From Kiritimatiellia bacterium (GTDB taxonomy: Bacteria; Verrucomicrobiota; Kiritimatiellia; RFP12; UBA1067), in contig JAFRBA010000171.1 in assembly GCA_017405115.1 (NCBI GenBank), positions 1-28,982 of the forward strand: a stretch of DNA of 28,982 nt, given 5' to 3'. The notes beneath the pieces were generated by a model. The model was not told where the DNA came from. It ran no database searches and saw only the letters and a list, made by a program, of their open reading frames with translations. A program made the translations under genes and the position numbers. Positions within the stretch are counted from its first letter, which is position 1; every line of letters begins with the position of its first letter. Positions 1-7,847 of the stretch are shown here, one piece after another.

Positions 1-15
1 CGAGGCCGAGAGCCG

Positions 16-723
16 CTAGCACTCAACAGTCACTTCTCCGCCCTGAACAAACCACAGCCTGTCGATGTTCTGCGCAAGCGACAGGGACCGTTCAAGGAGG
101 CTCCAATAGTAAGGCGCCCCGCCAAACACCATATACCCTTCCGCCAGTTCGCGTCGCCCCATCGAAAGACCGCGCTCGCGAACATATGCCTCGCACTCGC
201 CAAGTGTGAACGGCTTCAGGTAAATGACCCGGTTGGCCCGATTGAACAGTCCGCCCTTGTTTTTCAGAACCTTCTTGATCATCCAGCTCGTCGCGCTTCC
301 GCAGACAATCAGAACGATGTCCTTTCGCGCCGAGCACCAACCGTTCCAGAAGTTCTCCAGCGCACTAACGAACTTGGCGCGTGGAGTATCCATCCACGGG
401 AGCTCGTCAATGAACACCACCTTTCGTTCGTCCGTGCTTGCCTTGAGAAATCGCTTGAGCAGTCCAAAGGCCTGTATCCAGTTCTTTGGCACTTCGCAGG
501 GGGGCATTCCCTGGTCGATCAAAGACTCATGAAACGACTCCAGCTGATCGGCCATTGAACCCGTTTCCATTCCAGTATGCGAAAACGCAAAACGATAATC
601 AAACGCTTCACGTATCAGAAACGTCTTGCCGACACGCCGACGTCCGTAGACGACGACAAAACGCGAACGATCCGCCGCTGCGGCTTCACGCAGTGCCTCA
701 ATTTCACATGTCCGCCCGATCAT
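16..723 (-). CDS. AAA-family ATPase (archaeal-ATPase/DUF234 type), C-terminally short
   Basis: A 235-residue P-loop ATPase of the group often annotated as 'ATP-binding protein' with an archaeal-ATPase domain and a DUF234 C-terminus. Visible are Walker A GRRRVGKT (residues 27-34), Walker B VVFIDELPW (about 102-110, D106/E107) and a sensor-like CGSATSWM segment near 140. Family members usually run to about 380-480 residues. Here a TAG stop follows the helical part, so the C-terminal region is missing in this frame, either by frameshift or nonsense mutation; the window edge prevents a check. Start ATG 723 is supported by a GGAGAGG ribosome site just upstream. It sits next to a decayed transposase, consistent with an accessory region. 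The cellular role of these ATPases is poorly known; defence or mobile-element maintenance is a guess. Confidence 0.75.
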   Translation of the reverse strand: MIGRTCEIEALREAAAADRSRFVVVYGRRRVGKTFLIREAFDYRFAFSHTGMETGSMADQLESFHESLIDQGMPPCEVPKNWIQAFGLLKRFLKASTDERKVVFIDELPWMDTPRAKFVSALENFWNGWCSARKDIVLIVCGSATSWMIKKVLKNKGGLFNRANRVIYLKPFTLGECEAYVRERGLSMGRRELAEGYMVFGGAPYYWSLLERSLSLAQNIDRLWFVQGGEVTVEC

Positions 724-724
724 C

Positions 725-742
725 CTACCTCTCCTTTGTCAT
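725..742 (-). CDS. Putative mini-ORF (5 codons) at the ATPase transcription start
   Basis: ATG at 742 is the first start codon after the TATAAT box (11 nt spacing). It reads M-T-K-E-R-stop; the TAG ends one base before the ATPase ATG at 723, and the GGAGAGG ribosome site lies inside it. It may only be an accident of the leader, but the same arrangement recurs at 13459, 16697 and 25033. Confidence 0.25.
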   Translation of the reverse strand: MTKER

Positions 743-743
743 A

Positions 744-835
744 AGTGGTCATTATTATACCATTTATCATAGATAATGTCCACGGTGAGATTATAATCGG
801 TCATTATCTCCCGCATATGGCACTTAATGACCACT
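744..835. repeat. 11-bp inverted repeat plus extra GGTCATTA site around the ATPase promoter
   Basis: Perfect arms AGTGGTCATTA (744-754) and TAATGACCACT (825-835) face each other across 70 bp. A third GGTCATTAT copy lies between them at 799-807, in the same orientation as the first. The first arm touches the -10 box of the ATPase gene. This looks like a set of regulator half-sites, possibly autoregulatory; the binding protein is unknown. Confidence 0.5.
754..762 (-). promoter_or_regulatory. Extended -10 promoter (TGGTATAAT) for the ATPase gene
   Basis: Exact TGGTATAAT on the minus strand. Predicted transcription start is near 747, giving a leader of about 24 nt before ATG 723. Confidence 0.65.
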
Positions 836-891
836 CATAACCAATATTCACACGCGCGTTCTTCGCCACATCATATGATGCAACTAGCGTC

Positions 892-952
892 ATACACGTT
901 TTGACGAGTTAGGAACGACCAGTTGATACACGTTTTGACGAGTTGGGAACGA
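892..952. repeat. Two 27-bp direct repeats, 34-bp period
   Basis: 892-918 and 926-952 match at 26 of 27 positions (one A/G difference), separated by 7 bp. They begin exactly where the transposase remnant loses similarity to its family, so they may mark the edge of a deletion or of a former element. Only two copies are present, so this is not a CRISPR array. Confidence 0.7.
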
Positions 953-957
953 TTTTG

Positions 958-1403
958 CGGAGTACCTCGACCTTGCGCACTCAAGCGACTTCCCCCGAAC
1001 AAGGTGAGCGACCATGTCCGTGATCGCCCCCTGTATCTGGGCCGTCCCGCCGCGCCGGAGCAGGTTGCAGCACGTCTCGCTGCACGGCACGGTCAGCTCC
1101 TCGCCGTCGGGCCAGTCGTCGACGCCCTGCCCCGAAAGGCGCAGGACGCTCTCAGCGAAGCGTCCCTCGTTGCGGTCGCAGTCCATCCTGTTCCGCGACG
1201 CCCTGCGCGCAGGAGCATCCCCATGAGCGCGGTCCACACGATGGTCTCCCTGTCGTAGAGGACCTTCCCGCTGTCGCGCGTGTCGTAGATGGACCGGAAC
1301 AGGGGGTTGAAGATGCGCCGGTAGTCCGCCAGGAACGATGTCAGCCGCGCGAGCGCGGCCTCTTTTTCCGGAGCCTTTGCGGGACGACGTCCCGGACGGA
1401 CAT
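958..1403 (-). pseudogene. Transposase N-terminal remnant, frameshifted and truncated
   Basis: Read on the minus strand, two frames together give a transposase N-terminus. The first frame carries a stretch ending in RDSGKVLYDRETIVWTALMG and MLLRAG (to about 1212); the second continues with SRNRMDCD, then GEELTVPCSETCCNLLRR and MVAHLVRGKSLECAR. This pattern (small hydrophobic helix, GSRxx, 'PHGDT-xx-LL'-like segment, LIRxK) is the N-terminal domain of a transposase group commonly found next to DUF6788 ORFs. The join near 1205-1212 needs a shift of frame (two extra bases would explain it), and the catalytic C-terminal two thirds are absent. It is therefore a dead fragment. The exact IS family cannot be named from this part. 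Confidence 0.7.
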
Positions 1404-1706
1404 TGCCGCAGCGCTTTCCTGCCCGAGGCTGACGCGCAGCTCGGTGCGCTGGAGCTCGCTCAGGCTCCTGAGCAGCCCCCTCATCTCCTTCCAGTTCTCG
1501 TTCCAGCGCGACACCTCCCCCTGGCGCTCCGCCGGGACGAATAGCGTCCTGGTCCTGCCGTCCACCCTGTCCGTCACGGTCATGCGCAGGGAGTTCCCCA
1601 CCATCGTCCGCGTGACGGTCCCGCCGAGCATGCGCTCGCGCAGGCACAGCGTGCGCAGGCGCGAGACGAGCGCCCTGCGCTCCTCCTCTATCTTTTTTAA
1701 GTTCAT
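1341..1706 (-). CDS. DUF6788-like small protein of a transposase locus
   Basis: A 121-residue ORF whose first 95 residues look like DUF6788: a helical LKKIEEERRALVSRLRTL start, a TVTRTMVGNSLRMTVTD strand region, RTRTLFVPAE, and a helical WNENWKEMRGLLRSLSELQ segment. Such proteins are typically encoded just before transposases; function unknown. The usual cysteine-rich GKPGCRC-type segment is absent. The tail after about residue 98 is basic and may not belong to the domain. Start ATG 1706 lies 8 nt after a TATAAT box, so the mRNA should be leaderless. The transposase continues in the -1 frame from the G-AAA-AAG run near 1362-1368, which could be a slippage site, but the partner is broken anyway. 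Confidence 0.55.
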   Translation of the reverse strand: MNLKKIEEERRALVSRLRTLCLRERMLGGTVTRTMVGNSLRMTVTDRVDGRTRTLFVPAERQGEVSRWNENWKEMRGLLRSLSELQRTELRVSLGQESAAAMSVRDVVPQRLRKKRPRSRG

Positions 1707-1714
1707 AGTAAGGT

Positions 1715-1723
1715 ATTATACTC
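1715..1723 (-). promoter_or_regulatory. -10 promoter (GAGTATAAT) for the DUF6788 ORF
   Basis: TATAAT at 1720-1715 (minus), 8 nt before ATG 1706. It lacks the TGG prefix but has the same leaderless geometry as the other promoters of the window. Confidence 0.5.
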
Positions 1724-1764
1724 ACTATTTCGGGAAAAGTCAAGGGCCAATGTGAAATAAAGTC

Positions 1765-1804
1765 AAAAAAAATCAGCGGGCGGCTCCGCAGGGGAACCGC
1801 CCGC
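1765..1804 (-). terminator. Intrinsic terminator, minus strand
   Basis: An 8-bp GC stem (GCGGGCGG 1776-1783 with CCGCCCGC 1797-1804) is followed on the minus strand, after 3 nt, by eight U (1765-1772). It would stop transcription leaving the DUF4838 operon before it reaches the transposase remnant. Confidence 0.75.
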
Positions 1805-1897
1805 CCAGCTCCAACAGCCCTCGGAGCGACAACAAGTCACCGCGAAAAACTAATCATTTGGAATCCTTGCCCTATCCGACCCACATCGTCCTTGCCT

Positions 1898-2030
1898 TTG
1901 GTCGAAAATGGTTCCTTGCTTGGTCTAATATGATTCTCCGTATGGTCTAAAATGATTTTGCCCTTGGTCTAAAAAGAGCGTCCCTATGGTCTAAAAAGCC
2001 CCTGCCCTTGGTCATTCAACCATTCCCGCC
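1898..2030. repeat. Tandem array of six 22-bp repeats (TGGTCTAAAATGATT core)
   Basis: TGGTC recurs at 1899, 1921, 1943, 1965, 1987 and 2009, exactly 22 bp apart. The units share TGGTCTAAAATGATT followed by a C/T-rich tail and become more divergent to the right; 1877-1898 may be a seventh, degraded unit. The period is about two helical turns and is not a multiple of three, so the array is not coding. It lies 3' of the DUF4838 operon. It could be a protein-binding array or a relic of an element. Confidence 0.75.
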
Positions 2031-2114
2031 CCACCTCGCATGAAAACACCCTCAAACCAGTCCATTATTAGGAATACAGGGCGTTTCGCAGGGTGTGTTT
2101 CGATAGTGCGAAAG

Positions 2115-2132
2115 AATGTCAAACAAGACATT
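2115..2132 (-). terminator. Weak stem-loop just after the DUF4838 stop
   Basis: AATGTC (2115-2120) pairs with GACATT (2127-2132), loop of 6 nt, 8 bp after the stop codon. There is no proper U-tract, so it is more likely a 3'-end stem than a full terminator. Confidence 0.25.
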
Positions 2133-2140
2133 ATTTCTTG

Positions 2141-4705
2141 CTAACGAAAGATCAGCTTGCCCATCGCGGCGGGGGCGACAAACGAACGCGATTCCACGTT
2201 CGGCGACCATAGCAGCAGGATTTCCTCATTCCTGTTCTCGCCAGTCCTGACACTTCGCCCAACGTTAACGAACCACGAATCGCCTGGTTGCGGCGCGGCA
2301 ACGCCGAAGTCAGAATATGGAATCGTCGCTATCGAACGCCACTTGCCGCCTTCGCGACGGCTCTCCGTTTTCCAGCCCTTGCCGTTCCACGAGCGATCGG
2401 CCTTGCCGCACATGGGATCCAGCGGATCTGTGATGAGTCCTGTCACGTCATCGAAGCGCGAAGTTTCATCCACGCCATAAATGAGGTGATAGTGAACGTC
2501 GCGAGTTGCGCCAGGCGCTATCATTATGTCCACCACATCATCGTCCCAGACCGGACCATCGTGAGGGAATCTTTTCAGTTCAACACCGTCCGCAAGGTCG
2601 CCTTCCGACAGCAAGTACAGGCAACGGTCGTCATACATCGCCTTGAACCGAGCCTTGACCGGCACACGCTCCATCGAGATTCCGCCCAGACCATTCCAGC
2701 CGGAAGCAACCGCGAACTCGGCAAATGTCGGCGGCGCATCCACTCTGGTTGCCTTCGCCTCCTTGACGCTCACGCCCGGCAAGACGCTGCCTAGCACCTT
2801 GGTTGGCCAAGTGAGCGGCGCGCCTATTGGCGCCGACAACCTCCCATTCACCTCCATGATCTTGCGCTTGCAGCCATGACCGAAAAGTTGAAGCTCCGGC
2901 CAGCCGTCGATTCCCTTCGGCACGTTCTTTCCGTCGAAAAGACGGTCGAGCCATGCATTGCGCTTCTCGACCTCATCCAAAAGCGGCGCAAGGGATTCCC
3001 TTGAAGGACGCAACTTGTATGCGGAATACAGCGTCGAGATCGCGCCGAGATTCTTCGCGTAGTCGAACTCCAGCCGCACAAGCTCAAGCCGTTTGCGCTG
3101 TTTCACCGAAAGATCCTTTGTCTTCTCCGCACGGGCAAGGCACTCCTCCATCCGCGCCGTCGTGTCAGGCGAGAACATCCAACCATGGAGGTCAAGCGGG
3201 TTTTTAGGTCTCGCATTCAGATAGCTGCCAAGTCCCACTGCAGAATCCGAAGGAAATGATTCCGAGATCCTGTCAAACATCCTAAGCCGTGCATCCTGTG
3301 TAACGTAGAATCGGCGCATCTGCTCCGCAGCCGGGCCGAATGCCGCAGAGCAGTAGTCTGAAAGAAGCGCGTTCACATCCTGAGAGCCGTCGAGAAGCAG
3401 CCTGTTGTAAACATAGTACCCCGGTCCCTCGGTACCGTAGAGGTCGCCCTCCGAGCCGCAGCGGAATATGCCGCGCACGTCGTTGTCGCGGAAACGCTTC
3501 ACTAGAGCGGCGAGATACGCAAACGAATGCCGCGCGACAAACCCCGGCTGGACATAGCTGCCGGCCAGATATGTATAGACCGTGAAACCTTGCGGGACGG
3601 TGTAGCCCTTCCATTCCTTGAACGCCGCTTCGCCGTACTGGCACATCTCTATCATCACGTTAGGGGGAAACTTCCTGAACGTCTTGGGCGAACGTGCTGT
3701 CTTGGCATAACTCAAGATGTGGACGATCTTCCCAGGACGCTCCTTAAGAAATCTCTCGGCGATCTTGCGGTGAAACAGCCAGAACTTATCCCCCCAGTCG
3801 TCGCCAGTGCCCATGAACTCCCTGCACTTCTCGCATTCGCAGACCACGTTGCCGTCGTGCTGCCCCAGCTGGCACACCTCGGCCCCAAGGTCGTATTGCC
3901 GGTTCATCTCGGCAACAATCAACTCCTCTACATCGGGGTTGGAGATGCAGAGCGCCGTAAGACCGTCTTCAGGCCCATGCATCCGCTTTCCGTTACGCAG
4001 CGCAAAGTATTCAGGATGCGTCTTGAAATACTTGCTCGCCGGACATGCGTCGGGATACGTATGCCCGCCGTAGGTATGGAAAGAGCCCATCCCCCAGATG
4101 CCGTTCGCCATCCTGTAAATGAGCGACCGATCCACGTTGGTGCGTCCGTTTCCGTATATCTGCAGCGGACGCTCCACCTCCAGGCAGCCATCGACTACAG
4201 ACACTGAATCTCTCCTGGGAACCTCCTTGCCGACTTCGCCAGGCATCAGAAATCTCACGCCAGCATGCGTCTCCAAAAACCTCGTCGCAGCCTTGATACT
4301 TGGCAGCACGCACCTAAACCAGCCCATCTGCCTGAGCTTCTCGGGGTCACGCCCCGGCCTGTCCTTTCCAAAAAGATATATGCTGCCGTCCTTTTCGGCG
4401 ATTGCATTGTCATACCATTTGAAGTCGGAGAGGTCGAACCCCGCCTTCTCTGCAAACTCCCCGCCGATGTATATCGCTGGCGGCTTCGCCTTCGACGCTG
4501 GCACAGCCATCAACTTAAGCCCCGTCGCCTCGTTGATGTCGTCGCGAACCTCCTCAGCGGCAATGCGCAAGGACCATTTCCATTCCCGCCAGTCTTTGCA
4601 GTCTGGATATGCAACACACCAGCCGCGCCCAATCGTAGCGGCATGAAGGGAACTGGCTGCCAACGCAGCCATCACAACAAAGGCATTTCGACTAATCATT
4701 GCCAT
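2141..4705 (-). CDS. Secreted DUF4838 protein with C-terminal CBM9/DOMON-like domain
   Basis: An 854-residue exported protein. Residues 1-22 form a signal peptide (VVMAALAASSLHA, cut near 22). The body resembles DUF4838 proteins, which are related to alpha-glucuronidase-type glycosidases: an N-terminal alpha/beta domain (IYIGGEFAEKAGF), then a barrel-like region containing HTYPDACPASKYFKTHPEYF, LCISNPDVEE, a CECEKCREF cysteine cluster near 290 and VRGIFRCGSEGDLYG. From about 650 the C-terminus resembles a family 9 carbohydrate-binding/DOMON fold (DDRCLYLLSEGD, WDDDVVDIMIAP, SIATIPYSDFG, SWFVNVGRSV). The likely role is binding and possibly hydrolysing a polysaccharide outside the cytoplasm; the substrate cannot be told. 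Start ATG 4705 has AAGGTG upstream. It follows the beta-helix gene by 12 nt in one operon. Confidence 0.85.
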   Translation of the reverse strand: MAMISRNAFVVMAALAASSLHAATIGRGWCVAYPDCKDWREWKWSLRIAAEEVRDDINEATGLKLMAVPASKAKPPAIYIGGEFAEKAGFDLSDFKWYDNAIAEKDGSIYLFGKDRPGRDPEKLRQMGWFRCVLPSIKAATRFLETHAGVRFLMPGEVGKEVPRRDSVSVVDGCLEVERPLQIYGNGRTNVDRSLIYRMANGIWGMGSFHTYGGHTYPDACPASKYFKTHPEYFALRNGKRMHGPEDGLTALCISNPDVEELIVAEMNRQYDLGAEVCQLGQHDGNVVCECEKCREFMGTGDDWGDKFWLFHRKIAERFLKERPGKIVHILSYAKTARSPKTFRKFPPNVMIEMCQYGEAAFKEWKGYTVPQGFTVYTYLAGSYVQPGFVARHSFAYLAALVKRFRDNDVRGIFRCGSEGDLYGTEGPGYYVYNRLLLDGSQDVNALLSDYCSAAFGPAAEQMRRFYVTQDARLRMFDRISESFPSDSAVGLGSYLNARPKNPLDLHGWMFSPDTTARMEECLARAEKTKDLSVKQRKRLELVRLEFDYAKNLGAISTLYSAYKLRPSRESLAPLLDEVEKRNAWLDRLFDGKNVPKGIDGWPELQLFGHGCKRKIMEVNGRLSAPIGAPLTWPTKVLGSVLPGVSVKEAKATRVDAPPTFAEFAVASGWNGLGGISMERVPVKARFKAMYDDRCLYLLSEGDLADGVELKRFPHDGPVWDDDVVDIMIAPGATRDVHYHLIYGVDETSRFDDVTGLITDPLDPMCGKADRSWNGKGWKTESRREGGKWRSIATIPYSDFGVAAPQPGDSWFVNVGRSVRTGENRNEEILLLWSPNVESRSFVAPAAMGKLIFR

Positions 4706-4717
4706 ATTTCACCTTCC

Positions 4718-7700
4718 CTATCGATACATCAGCACAAAACCGCGCACAAAGGACAACTTTGTCAACAATGCCATGTCCAAGCCCTCAGCATCAGGCGTGA
4801 ACACGAACCTGACCTTGTCCTCCACGTTGGGAACTGCGAAGCGAATTTTCCGTTCGCCCGCACCAGACGATTCACCGGCAAGCTTTTCGCCTACATACAC
4901 CGCGAGAGTTCCTCCTGTCAGAGAGAACGAGATTTCATACGGTCCTTCCCTGCCTACCGTGCACGCAACCTCTCCACCCGACACGCGCAACCCGCCAGTC
5001 GCATTCGTCGTCACGGACGGCGAAGCATACGTCATGGCCAGGTGCTTGCCAAGTTCACGGGCAAACGCCGGACGCCAATCGTACTCCACTGCACCAATGT
5101 CGAGCGCTCCGTTTAGGATGCGCGGGGTTCTATAGATATCGGTATCGCCAACAGCTTCTGAAGCGGCCGCTGCATTGCCCTTGTCAATGCCGACGAACGA
5201 TCCGAGAACGGGGCTGTACGTCGCAGAATCGACCGCCGCACCCGATGTGTTAGTGAAGACCGTGCCAGATGACACCTCCGTCCTGATTTTCGGCCCCCAG
5301 GAATTGTTAGAAGACTCCACGATTACACAGTTTGTGCAGACCAGCATGCCGCCATATCCGAAATACAGCCTGCCGTTGCCCAAGATCGCACAGTTCACAA
5401 TCACCTTGTCGGCAGCCGAGTACCAGTAAAGCGTCTGGGGATTGGAATCGCCATTCATCCAGTAGTTGCTTCTACCGACCGTACAGCTCTCGAAAGCGTT
5501 CGGATCGTAGACGACGCCCAGTCCACGATTGCGGTCGATAATCGACCCGTACATGTCGCATTGATAGGCAGCCGACCCAGACGCGTTGTCGGCTATGCCC
5601 ATGTTGCCGAAAATACGGCAGTTCCGCACAATCGCACGATAGATCGTCCCCTTCCATGCCGCGTTGTTGGAGATGATGCAATTCTCCATCGTCGCTTTGC
5701 GAGTCTCCGCAGAATAGAACGCCGCCCCGAGAGCGTTTTCCGAGCTGTCGGACACTCCAATTCCTCGGCCGCCTGTGAGCGTAAAGCCGCGCACCACCGA
5801 CCCTCTTTTGGCGTACACGCACCGAACGGCATTCGCGCCAGTCCCGTAAGTCGCGTTGTCAATCTGGTCGCCTGTAGCGCTCGCACCGACGATGAACGTC
5901 TTCTCCGCGCCGCTCGTGGATTCCAATGTCACGTCCACGGGAACGACGACTCGCGTTCCGATCCTGCTGGACGCCACCTGCGTTCCTTCCGCGTCGCCGT
6001 ACCGCCCCGGCCCCACGCGAACGACGTCGTTCGGCGCAGCAAGCATCGTAGCCGCCTTGATCGTCGCCTTCGCCCGCGACGGCGCCCCGCCGTCGTTAGC
6101 GTCATTTCCGCCGCTCTGCGCCACGTACCAGACGGCCCTCACAGAAGTCACGCTTCCTGCCGCAGTCGCCGGCGTAAAAGAATATGAGTGGCCTGGTGTC
6201 GCCACCAGCTCGCCGTTCACCTCGAATCCCACGAACGGGCGCGTCATCGCGTCTGTCGCCGTCACCGTGATCTGCTCTGCGGACGTAACGATGTTTGTGC
6301 CAGTGCTGCCGCCCGACACAGACACGCCGCCACCATCCCCGCCGACTACCGTTACTGGTAAGGCGGGTTCGTTCCACACTGCGCCGAGACGCACCTTGCC
6401 GTCACGGACGACAGGCATGCGCCCGTCGACGTCGGATGTCATGTACCTGCGAGCCGAATCATTCAGCCCGTCGGCGTAGGACGCCGCGTCAATGGCCGGC
6501 GACAGCATTCCAAGACGGTAGTCGCGGGCCGCGGCATCGGCAAAAATCGGATTGTCACAGGCTAGACTGTCGTGCCACACGGCATCTGAGATCGTGGTCT
6601 TGTCCACAAGGCCGTATGCAAGAACGCCGTAAAACCCGCCGTCGCCGCGATCAAGCCGATTGCGGCCGCTTTCGTTGTCTACGTTTGTCAAATCCACTGT
6701 GCAGAAATAGAGACTACCCTGCTGTCCGATTGAACTGCGAATGTCGGTCGCGCCGTTCAATGCGAATCGGTTTCTTGCGAATACGCACGAAACGAAATTC
6801 CCGTACAGATAGAGATAGTAGCTAGTCACCCTGTTCTCGAATATACGGGTTCTCTGTAGTGTTCCGCTGTACGAGACGGGATACATGGGCGCGACATTGT
6901 TGGAGATGACGCAATCGAGAACTTGTGAATACCCGGCTTCGCCGAAAAACGCCGTTCCGTACTGGGTCCCCTTTTCCTGAGATGCTGGAGCATAGCATCC
7001 TGTGATTGTAAATCCCTGCAGAAACGCATACGCCCCCGAGGTCATGTGAACCCCGCCGACCGCGCCCGGGCCGCAGCCATTCGCTCCCGAACCATCCGGT
7101 GCGCCGACGATGAACGTGCGGCTTGCGCCCCCAGTCGCTACAAATCCCATGCTTTTCCTCATTTGCAGGCGGCGGTTGCATGGGTAATCGGTGCCGGAGA
7201 AATACGTCGTGGTAACACCGTTGCTATATACGCCGGGCGCGACAAGGACGAGCGGATAGCCAGAATCGGCACTACCCGACGCCACGCCGTCATGCGCAGC
7301 CTGAAGGCTTTGTTTCGGCCCCTTTTTGTTCGGTTCGTCACGATGCTCGTAGTCGGTAGTTCCATCCCATGTGTCGTTGCCACGCTCTGCGTCGCAATAA
7401 TAGACGTTAGACACCTTGTAGCCGGTCAGCGTAACCTGTGCGTCACCTGAAAGCGCGACGCGCACCCAGTTGCCGTCGTCATATGTTGGATAGCGGGGGC
7501 CAGCGGCATCATCGCCGACGACGGCAAATGTACTCTCGCCTGGACTGATGGCGGGGCGCATCTTGTATAAGCATGGCACGGCCGTCGGCGTAAAAGTGCT
7601 GTTCTTTGCAAAAGTCTGCACTTCACCGTCAATCTCGACCTCCATGGCCGAGCCAAACTTGACGCTCAGCGCGCCTTGGCATACAAATGCCGCCGAAAGC

Positions 7701-7744
7701 GATGCACACACCGCGACAAAACATGATAGTATGTTCTTCGCCAT
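4718..7744 (-). CDS. Large secreted right-handed beta-helix protein
   Basis: 1008 residues. The start is taken at ATG 7744, which has AAGGAAAGGA upstream; earlier in-frame starts would lie in the promoter. Residues 1-25 are a signal peptide. The protein has two DUF1565-like beta-helix blocks that look duplicated: each has a D-x-x-x-GND/GGND opening, a KxxLQAAHD or ATIKAATM helix, VAPGVY or VGPGRY, TFIVGA, GFTITG or GFTLTG and CVISNN or CIISNN. An Ig-like segment (ITVTATDAMTRPFVGFEVNG) separates them, and a beta-rich tail ends in GFVLMYR. Such proteins are pectate-lyase-like or adhesin-like surface proteins; no catalytic residues can be assigned. The first gene of a two-gene operon with the DUF4838 protein. 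Confidence 0.8.
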   Translation of the reverse strand: MAKNILSCFVAVCASLSAAFVCQGALSVKFGSAMEVEIDGEVQTFAKNSTFTPTAVPCLYKMRPAISPGESTFAVVGDDAAGPRYPTYDDGNWVRVALSGDAQVTLTGYKVSNVYYCDAERGNDTWDGTTDYEHRDEPNKKGPKQSLQAAHDGVASGSADSGYPLVLVAPGVYSNGVTTTYFSGTDYPCNRRLQMRKSMGFVATGGASRTFIVGAPDGSGANGCGPGAVGGVHMTSGAYAFLQGFTITGCYAPASQEKGTQYGTAFFGEAGYSQVLDCVISNNVAPMYPVSYSGTLQRTRIFENRVTSYYLYLYGNFVSCVFARNRFALNGATDIRSSIGQQGSLYFCTVDLTNVDNESGRNRLDRGDGGFYGVLAYGLVDKTTISDAVWHDSLACDNPIFADAAARDYRLGMLSPAIDAASYADGLNDSARRYMTSDVDGRMPVVRDGKVRLGAVWNEPALPVTVVGGDGGGVSVSGGSTGTNIVTSAEQITVTATDAMTRPFVGFEVNGELVATPGHSYSFTPATAAGSVTSVRAVWYVAQSGGNDANDGGAPSRAKATIKAATMLAAPNDVVRVGPGRYGDAEGTQVASSRIGTRVVVPVDVTLESTSGAEKTFIVGASATGDQIDNATYGTGANAVRCVYAKRGSVVRGFTLTGGRGIGVSDSSENALGAAFYSAETRKATMENCIISNNAAWKGTIYRAIVRNCRIFGNMGIADNASGSAAYQCDMYGSIIDRNRGLGVVYDPNAFESCTVGRSNYWMNGDSNPQTLYWYSAADKVIVNCAILGNGRLYFGYGGMLVCTNCVIVESSNNSWGPKIRTEVSSGTVFTNTSGAAVDSATYSPVLGSFVGIDKGNAAAASEAVGDTDIYRTPRILNGALDIGAVEYDWRPAFARELGKHLAMTYASPSVTTNATGGLRVSGGEVACTVGREGPYEISFSLTGGTLAVYVGEKLAGESSGAGERKIRFAVPNVEDKVRFVFTPDAEGLDMALLTKLSFVRGFVLMYR

Positions 7745-7768
7745 TTTCTTTTTCCTTTCCTTGCCCGT

Positions 7769-7777
7769 ATTATACCA
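7769..7777 (-). promoter_or_regulatory. Extended -10 promoter (TGGTATAAT) of the beta-helix operon
   Basis: Exact 9-mer; predicted start near 7762, leader of about 17 nt containing the purine-rich ribosome site. Confidence 0.7.
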
Positions 7778-7789
7778 CCGCCCCCGCGC

Positions 7790-7831
7790 GGCAAGCAATT
7801 CCCTCATGTGAGGGAGTGGGGGAAATGGCGG
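7790..7831. repeat. Left direct repeat flanking the Abi cassette
   Basis: It contains GGCAAGCAATT (7790-7800), then CCCTCATGTGAGGGAGTGGG (7801-7820) and AAATGGCGG (7823-7831). The same three blocks recur at 8852-8914 in the same orientation. CCCTCA-TG-TGAGGG is itself a small inverted repeat. Confidence 0.75.
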
Positions 7832-7847
7832 GTAGGTAACGCGACTT

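Larger units (their letters stand above)
1707..2140. other. Long intergenic region without a gene
   Basis: It holds the DUF6788 promoter, a hairpin terminator (1765-1804), a six-copy 22-bp tandem array (1898-2030), and a weak stem (2115-2132) just after the DUF4838 stop. I find no credible ORF or known RNA in 1805-1897 or 2031-2114. Confidence 0.7.

Noticed and set aside
892..952. Minimal CRISPR array
   Set aside because: Only two copies with a 7-bp gap; it fits an element boundary better.
1898..2030. CRISPR-like appearance of the 22-bp repeats
   Set aside because: Units are contiguous, without unique spacers, and no cas genes are in the window.
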